A stretch of DNA of 64,000 nucleotides from Allofrancisella guangzhouensis (GTDB taxonomy: Bacteria; Pseudomonadota; Gammaproteobacteria; Francisellales; Francisellaceae), in NCBI RefSeq assembly GCF_000815225.1, contig NZ_CP010427.1:496001-560000 (forward strand), written 5' to 3'. This document shows, one piece after another, positions 30,583 through 38,268 of this stretch. The notes under the pieces were generated by a model, which was given only the letters and a program-made list of their open reading frames with translations, had not been told where the DNA came from and searched no databases. Made by a program: the position numbers and the translations under genes. Every line of letters begins with the position of its first letter. The stretch's first letter is position 1.

Positions 30583-31653
30583 ATGAAAGTTAAGTTTTTA
30601 ATTTATTTTTTGGGTTTGTTGTTGTTTGGATCATCTTATGCGACTTTAGAAAATTGTTATCAGGATGGAGTAGGTGAGAAATATGCTCAGGCTTTAGAAA
30701 ATTGTCAACCATATGCTGAAAAAGATGCAAAAGCTACAGCAATATTAGCTCAAGCATATATTCAGACAGACCAAAATAACAAATTAGCTTTAGAATACGC
30801 TTTATGGGTAGTAGATTTTTACAATAAAAATGGTATACCAAGTAGTGGAGATGGTTTAAAAAATTACTATAGCTTAATGTATTTGATAGGCGAAATGTAT
30901 TATTTTGGGGCTGATGGTGTAAAAATTAATCGCGCTAAGGGTTTTGAGTATATTAAGAAATCAGCAGAGTTAGGGTATATGGTTGCGCAAAATCAATTAG
31001 GGAATCTTTATGCTAGGTCTGGAGGAAATCCGTGGCCTAATTTTGCCCAAGCATTTAAGTGGTATAAATTAGCGGTAGCTAATGGAAGTTTGATGGCCAG
31101 AGATTCTTTCTTGATTAAAAAAGAGGATAGTTTTGTTAAATTATATCCATATTGTATAGCTCAAGCTAGAACATTTATTGGTGATGCTTATATGTCTGGT
31201 ACAGGAGGGTTACCAAAAGATAACACTATCGCGTTAGAATGGTATAAAAAAGCTTACGAGCTTAATCATATATCACCAGTTGAGGTTGGATTAGCAAATG
31301 TTTATCTAGCTAAAGGAGATAAGCAAACAGCTTCAGTGTATGCTAAGCAAGCAATAACTCAGCCTTTTGCTCCAGCTTTTGTTTTGGCTGCCGAGTTAAC
31401 TCAAGATCCTGTAGAAAAGTATACTTATTTATCTGTAGCGATTGATTTGTTTAAAAAGCCTAGACTGGGGTATTGGAAGCAGTTTAATGAGTATTGTATG
31501 CCGAATCTCTCAAAAGATGGTCTAAAAGATGCTCAGACTAAATTAACGACAATTAAACTACCTGAAAATCAGGCTCAAGCAGCTGATCAAAAAATAAAAG
31601 CGATAGAAAGTCAGTGGACTACTAGTATAGCTTCTTCAGCTAGTTCTAATTAA
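30583..31653 (+). CDS. secreted Sel1-repeat protein
   Basis: The 356-residue product has a signal peptide (about 1-20, MKVKF, then a hydrophobic core, then SSYA) and TPR-like Sel1 repeats. Clear repeats are YFGADGVKINRAKGFEYIKK followed by AELGYMVAQNQLG, then LYARSGGNPWPNFAQAFKWY followed by LAVANGS, then GTGGLPKDNTIALEWYKKAY. Such solenoids hold protein-protein contacts. The mature N-terminus has paired cysteines (ENC, ENC) that could form a disulfide, so a periplasmic location is likely. It is separated from tsaE by 95 bases and has its own ribosome site AAGGAA. Partner and exact role unknown. Confidence 0.8.
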   Translation: MKVKFLIYFLGLLLFGSSYATLENCYQDGVGEKYAQALENCQPYAEKDAKATAILAQAYIQTDQNNKLALEYALWVVDFYNKNGIPSSGDGLKNYYSLMYLIGEMYYFGADGVKINRAKGFEYIKKSAELGYMVAQNQLGNLYARSGGNPWPNFAQAFKWYKLAVANGSLMARDSFLIKKEDSFVKLYPYCIAQARTFIGDAYMSGTGGLPKDNTIALEWYKKAYELNHISPVEVGLANVYLAKGDKQTASVYAKQAITQPFAPAFVLAAELTQDPVEKYTYLSVAIDLFKKPRLGYWKQFNEYCMPNLSKDGLKDAQTKLTTIKLPENQAQAADQKIKAIESQWTTSIASSASSN

Positions 31654-31727
31654 ATTTTGTTATATTTCTAGATTTCTATTTTAGTTATTCTATGGTTATA
31701 ATGGGCTGATAGAAATTTTATTAATAT

Positions 31728-33278
31728 TTGAGTCTTGTGAAAAGTTTTTTTTCTAATAGTTTAATTATTTCTGGGTTATTGCTTGTATCAAAAGTACTAG
31801 GTTTTATTCGAGATTTATTGTTGGCAGCATTTTTTGGAAGTAGTGGAGCATTGCAAGCATTTTTGGTAGCGTTTAGAACACCAGAGTTTATGCGTAAAGT
31901 TACGACCTCAGGAACTTTTACTCAAATTATTAATCCATATATTGATGGTAAAATTTCAAATGAGCAGAAAGAGTTTATAGCAACAATATTATATCTAATT
32001 GCTATAGTGCTAATGGTTTTAACCATAACAGGTTTGGCTTTTAGCGATATATGGGTTGACATATATGCATATGGACTTGTTTCTAATGATGTGATGTTAC
32101 AGTTAGTACATACTATGTTTATCATAATGCTACCATATGTTTTGTTAAACTGTATTGTTGGATTGATAGCTGCAATCCTTAACAGTTATAGTAAGTATAT
32201 AATCTCCTCAGCTTTCCCAGTATTTTTAAATCTAGTGATGATAATAGGGGTAATGATATCGCCAAGATTTAGTGTACCTATTTATGTCGTAGCTTATAGT
32301 GTTTTACTAGCAGGACTGTGTCAATTAATAGTAGCGGTATTCTCATTATCTATGCTCTTGGGTAGGATAAATATAACTAAAGCAATATTTTTTGTTAGGA
32401 ATGTAAAAGCAAAGATCTTTTTTAAAAAGCTACCTATGACTTTTTTGGGGGCAGCAGTTTTGCAAATTAGTTCATTTATAGAAACTTTTTTTGCTTCATT
32501 TTTATTATCAGGGAGTTTGGCATGGTTATATTATGCTGATAGGGTAAACCAATTTTTATATGGTATATTTGGTACAGCTATAGCTATGGCTATGATCCCA
32601 TATTTAGTTAAAACTAAAAAAGATAATGAACTATTTTATAAAAATTTAGCATTAGCAATAAAAATTATGTTTGTGATGATAATACCTGCTATTATTGGAC
32701 TGATAGTGTTAGCTAAGCCAATAATTATAACATTGTTTTATTACGGCAAATTTAGTTTAAATGATGTTGATTTTACGTATTTAGCAATGTTGGGATATTT
32801 AATTTCATTATTTTGTTTTGTTTTTATAAGGGTTATAGTATCGGCTCTTTATGTTCAAAATAGAGCAAATACAGTTTTTTGGATTAGTCTATCTAGTTTG
32901 ATTTGTGGGATTGTGCTTGACACTTATATAATACATGCATATAGTGATGATAAGTACGCTTTCGTGTATTTAGCTATTGTTAGTTCTGTAACAGCTTTAG
33001 TAAATATGATTGCTCAGATCTTAATACTTATCAGCTTTAATTTAAAATTGTTTGTTAAAATTTTTTTACCAGTTAAATATTTATTGAAGATAGTTATAGC
33101 TTGTATTTGTATGATAGTAATCCTAAAGTTATTTAATTTGAACGATGATTATTGGATTAGTTTATCAATATTTGGTAGACTCAGAAGTATACTAGTTATT
33201 ATGTCATTAAGTATTTTGGTATATATAAGTGTAATATTTGTTTTACGTTTAAGGAAAATGCTAGTATTGGATAATTAG
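31728..33278 (+). CDS. murJ: lipid II flippase MurJ
   Basis: MurJ moves lipid II across the inner membrane for peptidoglycan synthesis. The 516-residue protein has about 14 predicted membrane spans and the MurJ-type N-terminus: SKVLGFIRDLLLAAFFGSSG, then FRTPEFMRKVTTSGTFTQ. The start is uncertain: TTG at 31728 gives MSLVKSFF, which aligns with E. coli MNLLKS, while GTG at 31737 would remove three residues; neither has a strong ribosome site. A TATAAT at 31697-31702 probably marks its promoter. Confidence 0.93.
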   Translation: MSLVKSFFSNSLIISGLLLVSKVLGFIRDLLLAAFFGSSGALQAFLVAFRTPEFMRKVTTSGTFTQIINPYIDGKISNEQKEFIATILYLIAIVLMVLTITGLAFSDIWVDIYAYGLVSNDVMLQLVHTMFIIMLPYVLLNCIVGLIAAILNSYSKYIISSAFPVFLNLVMIIGVMISPRFSVPIYVVAYSVLLAGLCQLIVAVFSLSMLLGRINITKAIFFVRNVKAKIFFKKLPMTFLGAAVLQISSFIETFFASFLLSGSLAWLYYADRVNQFLYGIFGTAIAMAMIPYLVKTKKDNELFYKNLALAIKIMFVMIIPAIIGLIVLAKPIIITLFYYGKFSLNDVDFTYLAMLGYLISLFCFVFIRVIVSALYVQNRANTVFWISLSSLICGIVLDTYIIHAYSDDKYAFVYLAIVSSVTALVNMIAQILILISFNLKLFVKIFLPVKYLLKIVIACICMIVILKLFNLNDDYWISLSIFGRLRSILVIMSLSILVYISVIFVLRLRKMLVLDN

Positions 33279-33328
33279 CTTATATAAAAGTGTCTAATAA
33301 GGCTCATCTTAACTATATTAGGATTAAC

Positions 33329-34834
33329 ATGGACGATTTAAGAAATATAACCAATCTTAGGGGTATTGAGAGAGAAGCTTTACGAATTTATGGAGATGGT
33401 AATTTATCCTGCTCTGAACATCCGCAGTCTTTAGGGCATAAGCTTACTAATAGCAGTATTACTGTAGACTTTTCAGAAAATCTTCTAGAGATAATAACAA
33501 AGCCGCATAAAAATATAGATATGGCTTTATATGAGCTTACTACTTTGAGTGCTTTTACTTTACAGAGTGTGCCTGAAGAAGAGTTTATTTTAAATACCAG
33601 TATGCCACTATCAGCAATAGAAGCACAAATAAAAGAAGCTAATTTTGGCGGCTCAAACTCTGGTAGGATGAAACAAGTATACCGTAAAGGATTATCAGCT
33701 CGTTATGGTAAAATTATGCAGATTATAGCTGGAATTCACTATAATTTTTCATTTGATAAAAGCTTGATTCTAAGAAAAGCAATTGAGCTTGGGATATCAA
33801 ATTCTGATGTTTATTTTGGAGTTATAAATAATTATTTTGAATATATGTGGCTATTACCATATCTATTCGGATCAAGTCCTATTTGTGCAAAAACTTCTGT
33901 TAAAAAAAAGCCAGAGTATTTGATAGATCTAGATGAAGAGTTTTATGCGGGTGAGTTTTCAACTAGCCTTCGAATGAGTGATCTTGGTTATACTAGTCCC
34001 GCTCAAAAGGATCTTAGTATTTCATATTATAATGTTAAAGCATATGTCAAAGACATGCTAAATGCAACAGTTACAGAAATTGAGCAATATAAAGAAATTG
34101 GATTATATGATACAGAGGGTAAAAGAATACAGCTTAACCAGAGTATTTTACAAATAGAAAATGAGTACTACAGTCCTATAAGACCTAAGCAAATAGGAAA
34201 AAGAGGTGAAAGACCTGCATGTGCTTTATCTAATAGAGGGGTTGAATATATTGAGGTTAGGGTGCTTGATGTTGATCTTTTTGATAAAAACGGAATTAGT
34301 AAAAACACAGCATTATTTGTAGAAGCGATGTTAATGAGTTGTTTAATGCAAGAATTTAAAGGGTATTCTCAGAGACGGGTTGACCTAGGTAAACAAAATC
34401 TTAAAAACGTTGCTGTACAGGGGCGTAAACCTAACTTAGAACTAGTTGATTCTATGGGTGAAAAAATTACTTTAAAGGAATATGGTTTAACTTTGTTTGG
34501 CAAAATTGAAGCTGTAGCTAAGCAAATGGGGCAAGAGTATCTAGACGCTGTACTATTTGAAAAGCAAAAAATTTTTGATGTTTCTAAAACTCCTTCAGCA
34601 AAAATTATAAAGTTGGCGAAAGCCCTTGGATATAAAAACTTAGTGTTAAAAACGTCTAAGCAGGCTTCAGATGACTTTAGAAAGGTATCTTTAACGCAAA
34701 AAGAAAGAGAAATATTGTTTGATCAGGTTAAGCAGTCAATAGAGACAGAAAAGAGTTTAAGAGATAATGATACAATTTCCTTGGATGAATATATTAGTAA
34801 ATATTATAAGTCTGTCGAGGGTTGCTGTTATTAA
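33329..34834 (+). CDS. gshA: glutamate-cysteine ligase
   Basis: GshA joins glutamate to cysteine, the first and limiting step of glutathione synthesis; glutathione also matters for Francisella as a sulfur source in host cells. I chose ATG at 33329 because AGGA lies 5 bases upstream, giving 501 residues; an upstream in-frame GTG at 33290 adds 13 residues. The N-terminal GIEREALRI, the TVDFSENLLE segment, the GIHYNFSF motif and EYIEVRVLDVD are family hallmarks. It is the proteobacterial form; gshB is not in the window. Confidence 0.95.
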   Translation: MDDLRNITNLRGIEREALRIYGDGNLSCSEHPQSLGHKLTNSSITVDFSENLLEIITKPHKNIDMALYELTTLSAFTLQSVPEEEFILNTSMPLSAIEAQIKEANFGGSNSGRMKQVYRKGLSARYGKIMQIIAGIHYNFSFDKSLILRKAIELGISNSDVYFGVINNYFEYMWLLPYLFGSSPICAKTSVKKKPEYLIDLDEEFYAGEFSTSLRMSDLGYTSPAQKDLSISYYNVKAYVKDMLNATVTEIEQYKEIGLYDTEGKRIQLNQSILQIENEYYSPIRPKQIGKRGERPACALSNRGVEYIEVRVLDVDLFDKNGISKNTALFVEAMLMSCLMQEFKGYSQRRVDLGKQNLKNVAVQGRKPNLELVDSMGEKITLKEYGLTLFGKIEAVAKQMGQEYLDAVLFEKQKIFDVSKTPSAKIIKLAKALGYKNLVLKTSKQASDDFRKVSLTQKEREILFDQVKQSIETEKSLRDNDTISLDEYISKYYKSVEGCCY

Positions 34835-34913
34835 ATATAAAAGTATTTTTGCCTTGTTACGACACATCTAATTCCAGCTTGACAGATCCTAAATTTAATA
34901 AGTCTTACAAAAG

Positions 34914-34938
34914 ACAAAAAAACCAGCAAAAGCTGGCT
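34914..34938 (-). terminator. intrinsic terminator of rpmE
   Basis: On the minus strand a 5-bp stem CCAGC-TTTT-GCTGG (34936-34923) is followed by seven T residues (34922-34916). This is the clearest rho-independent terminator in this part of the window and ends the rpmE transcript. On the plus strand it may weakly stop gshA. Confidence 0.75.
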
Positions 34939-34979
34939 CTTTGGATAGAAAGAAAGGTTTATTATTAATGGAAAGAATA

Positions 34980-35195
34980 TTATACTTTTTTAAGAGCACC
35001 AAATCTTTTGTTGAATCTATCAACACGTCCTGCTGTGTCTACAACTCTTTGTTTACCAGTGTAAAATGGATGACACTCAGAACAAATATCTATATTGATA
35101 GTTTCTTTAGCTACAGTTGATCTGGTTGTGAAATTATTGCCACAGCTACAAGTTACTTTAACTTCAGTATATTTAGGATGAATTTCTTGTTTCAT
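34980..35195 (-). CDS. rpmE: 50S ribosomal protein L31, zinc form
   Basis: L31 bridges the 50S central protuberance and the 30S head. The 71 residues start [20 protein letters not shown] and include [12 protein letters not shown], so the four zinc ligands (CxC near 16-18 and CxxC near 37-40) are intact: this is the zinc-binding form, unlike the zinc-free paralogue induced in zinc shortage. Ribosome site AAGGAAA. It stands alone between gshA and fpr with its own terminator. Confidence 0.97.
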   Translation of the reverse strand: MKQEIHPKYTEVKVTCSCGNNFTTRSTVAKETINIDICSECHPFYTGKQRVVDTAGRVDRFNKRFGALKKV

Positions 35196-35319
35196 TATTT
35201 ATTTTCCTTATTTTTGTAAATTTTGACATCGCCACTTAGACTATCTCACCTAAGCACCATATCACTATAAAAGCAGAATAGCCCGAAAATTGTAACTTAA
35301 ATTATTAATAGTATCAAGC

Positions 35320-36048
35320 TTAATTAGAAGAAATATATTTCTCTCTGCGTACATTTTTAGCTTCAAAACCAGCATTTGTAAGTATTTCATAAGATTGATC
35401 GATCATATTTGGATTACCGCAAATATAGACAATATCTTTTTTTGGATCTAAGCCTATTTTTTCAAATTGTTGTTGAACATAACCGGAAATTTCATGGTCT
35501 TTTAAATCATCTGTTTCTCTACTTAGGCAAAGTGTGAAATTTATGTTGTTATGTTTTTTTGCAAATTCTATAAAATCATCTTGATACAAAGCATCTTTGC
35601 GGTATTGTACGCCTAATAATATATGTATTTCAGTAGTTTCAGCTCGTTGTAAGAGCTCTGGGAGCATTGACCTATAAGGAACAATTCCGGTACCAGTACC
35701 TACAAGTATTAGCTTCCTAAGCTCCTCATCCTTTAAAACAAGCCTTCCGGCAGGACCCATAGCAGTAGCAGTATCACCAACCTCCATGTTGAAAAAAAAC
35801 TCTGAAGCAGTACCATTTTTGACATGGGTTATACCTATTTCCAAAAGCATGTTGTCAGAAGGTAGAGACCCTAGGCTATAGCTTCTACGTTTTAGATTAC
35901 CCTCGTTATCTGTTAAAAGGAAAGTAATAAATTGTCCAGCTATAAATTTAAGAGGCTTTCCATCTGTCCTTCTAAAAACAAAATGTCTTACATTGTTAGT
36001 AATATCTTTGAATGATACTAATTCTAGATCAAATTTTTCTAATGCCAT
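35320..36048 (-). CDS. fpr: ferredoxin/flavodoxin-NADP reductase
   Basis: The enzyme carries electrons between NADPH and ferredoxin or flavodoxin. The 242-residue protein has the FAD site RRSYSLGS (about 54-61), a GQFITFLL strand, the NADP-binding GTGTGIVPYRSM (about 117-128) and VYICGNPNMID near the C-terminus. It belongs to the bacterial subclass of short reductases without an N-terminal ferredoxin domain. It is read divergently from the chagasin-like gene, 82 bases away. The protein partner cannot be told from the sequence. Confidence 0.92.
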   Translation of the reverse strand: MALEKFDLELVSFKDITNNVRHFVFRRTDGKPLKFIAGQFITFLLTDNEGNLKRRSYSLGSLPSDNMLLEIGITHVKNGTASEFFFNMEVGDTATAMGPAGRLVLKDEELRKLILVGTGTGIVPYRSMLPELLQRAETTEIHILLGVQYRKDALYQDDFIEFAKKHNNINFTLCLSRETDDLKDHEISGYVQQQFEKIGLDPKKDIVYICGNPNMIDQSYEILTNAGFEAKNVRREKYISSN

Positions 36049-36130
36049 GATATTTAGCTTATTGTGTATATTTGCAGCAGCTATAATTGTATAATAAATT
36101 TATCTCGATGATAAGTTTGTATTTTAAAAT

Positions 36131-36535
36131 ATGGTTAGGTATTTTTATATACTTCTGATTTTATTGATACTACCAGGTTTAACTGTAGCTAAGATGACTC
36201 AAGATGTGGTTGATAAAGTGTATACAAAGCCAATAGTTCTGGGAGATAAACAAAAAACAATAAGTATTAGTTTGCTAGTAGACTCAACAGACGGATACAG
36301 GTGGTTTTTGGTTTCACCAGATTATGATTATATAAGATCAGTTAGTTTTGCACACAAAAGTGTTGATGTTGAAAACTCAAAATATGGGTCTACAGATAAC
36401 TTTAAATTTAGGTTGCAGGATAGCTTTAAAAAGATCCCGCAGAAAATGGTTTTGCATTTTGAGTGTTTCAGACCATTTGATAATGATAGTCAAATAATCA
36501 GTAAAGATATTGTGGTATTATCAGTTTTAGATTAA
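36131..36535 (+). CDS. periplasmic chagasin-like protein, possible cysteine protease inhibitor
   Basis: The 134 residues start with a signal peptide (1-20, ending LTVA). The mature part resembles the chagasin/ICP family (protease inhibitor family I42), which blocks papain-like proteases with three loops: STDGYRW at 52-58 corresponds to the NPTTGYxW loop, YGSTDNFKF at 85-93 to the GxGG...F loop and RPF at 114-116 to the RPW loop. The first loop lacks the initial NP, so inhibition is not certain. It lies 17 bases upstream of the SPFH gene and is probably co-transcribed. Call based on motif likeness only. Confidence 0.5.
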   Translation: MVRYFYILLILLILPGLTVAKMTQDVVDKVYTKPIVLGDKQKTISISLLVDSTDGYRWFLVSPDYDYIRSVSFAHKSVDVENSKYGSTDNFKFRLQDSFKKIPQKMVLHFECFRPFDNDSQIISKDIVVLSVLD

Positions 36536-36552
36536 AAATAAGGAGATATATA

Positions 36553-37449
36553 GTGTTTATGTTTTGGTTAGTATTTTTTACTGTTTTAATTACATTTCTC
36601 TTAAGTTTTTCAATAAATTTAGTGGAAACTCAATCAGTAAATGTGATAGAGAGGTTTGGTAGATTTGTGAGGATTCAGCGAGCGGGTCTTAATTTTAAAA
36701 TCCCATTTATAGAAAGAGTAGCTGGTAGGGTTAGTTTAAGAGTCCAGCAATTAGATATAATTGCTGAGACTAAAACAAGAGATAATGTCTTTGTACACAT
36801 GAAAGTTTCAGTACAATTTTTAGTTGAGGAAGCTAGAGCTGTAGATGCTTTTTATAAACTTACAAATGCTAGGGCTCAAATGGAATCATATGTCTTTGAC
36901 GTGATTAGGTCATCTTTACCACGTATGAGTTTAGATGAGTCTTTTGAAAATAAAGATGCAATTGCGTTAGATATCAAAAAAGAGCTTTCTGAAGAGATGA
37001 GCGCTTATGGTTATACAATAATTAAATCCTTAGTTGTGGATATAAATCCAGAAGAGAATGTAAAACGGTCTATGAATGAGATCAACGCCGCACAAAGACA
37101 ACTTGAAGCTACTAAAGCAAAGGCTGAAGCTGAAAAACTTATAAAAATTAAAGAAGCTGAAGGTCAAAAAGAGTCCATGAAACTTTTAGGTGAGGGTATC
37201 GCTGAACAACGTAAAGCAATAGCAAGAGGTTTACGTGTTTCTATAGAAGATGTAAAAGAAGGTACGAATGGTAGTATATCTTCTGAGTATATTTCCTCTT
37301 TGGTGATGATGTATCAGTATTTAGATACTTTAGAAAACATGACTAAATCAGGTAAATCAAATGTGATATTTACACCAAACTCACCAAAAGGGTTTAATAA
37401 TTTAACTTCTGAAATGATAAGTGCTTTATCTGCTGCTAAAGATATGTAA
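36553..37449 (+). CDS. SPFH/band 7 membrane protein (QmcA/stomatin-like)
   Basis: SPFH proteins form rings or cages in the inner membrane that gather or guard other proteins, often FtsH-type proteases. The 298-residue protein has one N-terminal membrane segment (about 1-20), an SPFH domain with NVIERFGRFVRIQRAGLNFK to about residue 170, and a charged coiled coil (AAQRQLEATKAKAEAEKLIK and beyond, 180-225). The start is GTG at 36553, with AGGAG 7 bases upstream; an ATG follows two codons later. A NfeD-type partner, common beside such genes, is not seen here; the neighbour is the chagasin-like gene. Confidence 0.88.
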   Translation: MFMFWLVFFTVLITFLLSFSINLVETQSVNVIERFGRFVRIQRAGLNFKIPFIERVAGRVSLRVQQLDIIAETKTRDNVFVHMKVSVQFLVEEARAVDAFYKLTNARAQMESYVFDVIRSSLPRMSLDESFENKDAIALDIKKELSEEMSAYGYTIIKSLVVDINPEENVKRSMNEINAAQRQLEATKAKAEAEKLIKIKEAEGQKESMKLLGEGIAEQRKAIARGLRVSIEDVKEGTNGSISSEYISSLVMMYQYLDTLENMTKSGKSNVIFTPNSPKGFNNLTSEMISALSAAKDM

Positions 37450-38268
37450 TATAGTTATTATTTCATCGCATGAAGAAGCTTTTAAAGGGAATAGAGCTAC
37501 TTTCACAAACAAGATGAGTGAATTTAGGCTGATTTTTTAATAGTATGTCATCTGTGATGATATTATTGTTAATTATATATATTTATAATATTATTTTTTA
37601 ACACATGCTTAACAATTTTATATAATTAAATATTAAATTTTATACATTTTAAATTTTTATAAGATAATTTTTGTGTTTGTAATTATTGGTTAATGTCTTA
37701 GCGTGATAACACTTTTTTGAGCTAACTATATAGTATAGTCTACTAGGCATAAAAGTAGATTCCGTGGCCAAGCCTGACGGAATGACGTACTACTTTTTAG
37801 TATCGTTAGCTATAGAACACTTTTAAATATAAGGCTTATTGATGGATTGGTTTCTTGAAGCTACCTGATCTTGCAAGCAAGGCACCCCTTTGGGTTTTAA
37901 AAAGTGAATTGTGTATTGGTCAAAATTTGAGAGTAGCTTTACATAAAAATTAAATATTAAAATCATAAAACTTATAGCTTATATATTTTTTAATAAAATT
38001 TACAGTCTCTCATAAGGAATATTCTCTCGGAATTGTGAATTAGTTTATAACTAACCCGAATTAAAAAATCTCCACATTAATTTAGACCCATAAATTCCCC
38101 CATAAAATCTTCACGAACCATTGATATATATAGCTTTAATATGGTTTTATTATTTTTATTAGCTTCATAATAAAATATGAAATACAAAAAATAATTTTCA
38201 AATAGCTTTACTTATTATTAGTTTAGATATATTTTATATATTGCAATTAACTTTTGTGGGGATTTTTC
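37450..38268. other. 819-base AT-rich intergenic region with palindromic element and decayed sequence
   Basis: No complete gene is seen. The region holds a 92-bp palindromic element (37720-37811). Two short open stretches look like remnants: 37469-37540 (reads HEEAFKGNRATF then stops soon after) and 37845-37974 (reads WIGFLKLPDLASKAPLW then more, to a stop), both without start codon or ribosome site. The last 250 bases are AT-rich and must contain the promoter of the lipoprotein gene, which I could not define. Confidence 0.55.
37720..37811. repeat. 92-bp MITE-like palindromic element
   Basis: The ends are AGCTAAC (37720-37726) and its inverted copy GTTAGCT (37805-37811). Inside, arms with TAGTA and GTAG/CTAC flank a central hairpin ATTCCGT ... 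ACGGAAT around GGCCAAGCCTG. A related pair of arms is found at 738-827 in opposite orientation. No coding capacity; it is probably a non-autonomous mobile element or an intergenic repeat family. Confidence 0.6.

Noticed and set aside
33290-33328. Upstream GTG start for gshA
   Set aside because: The ATG at 33329 has AGGA at a proper distance and the 13 added residues are not part of the enzyme family.
34879-34884. Perfect TTGACA after gshA as a promoter
   Set aside because: No -10 box at 15-19 bases downstream and no plus-strand gene follows.
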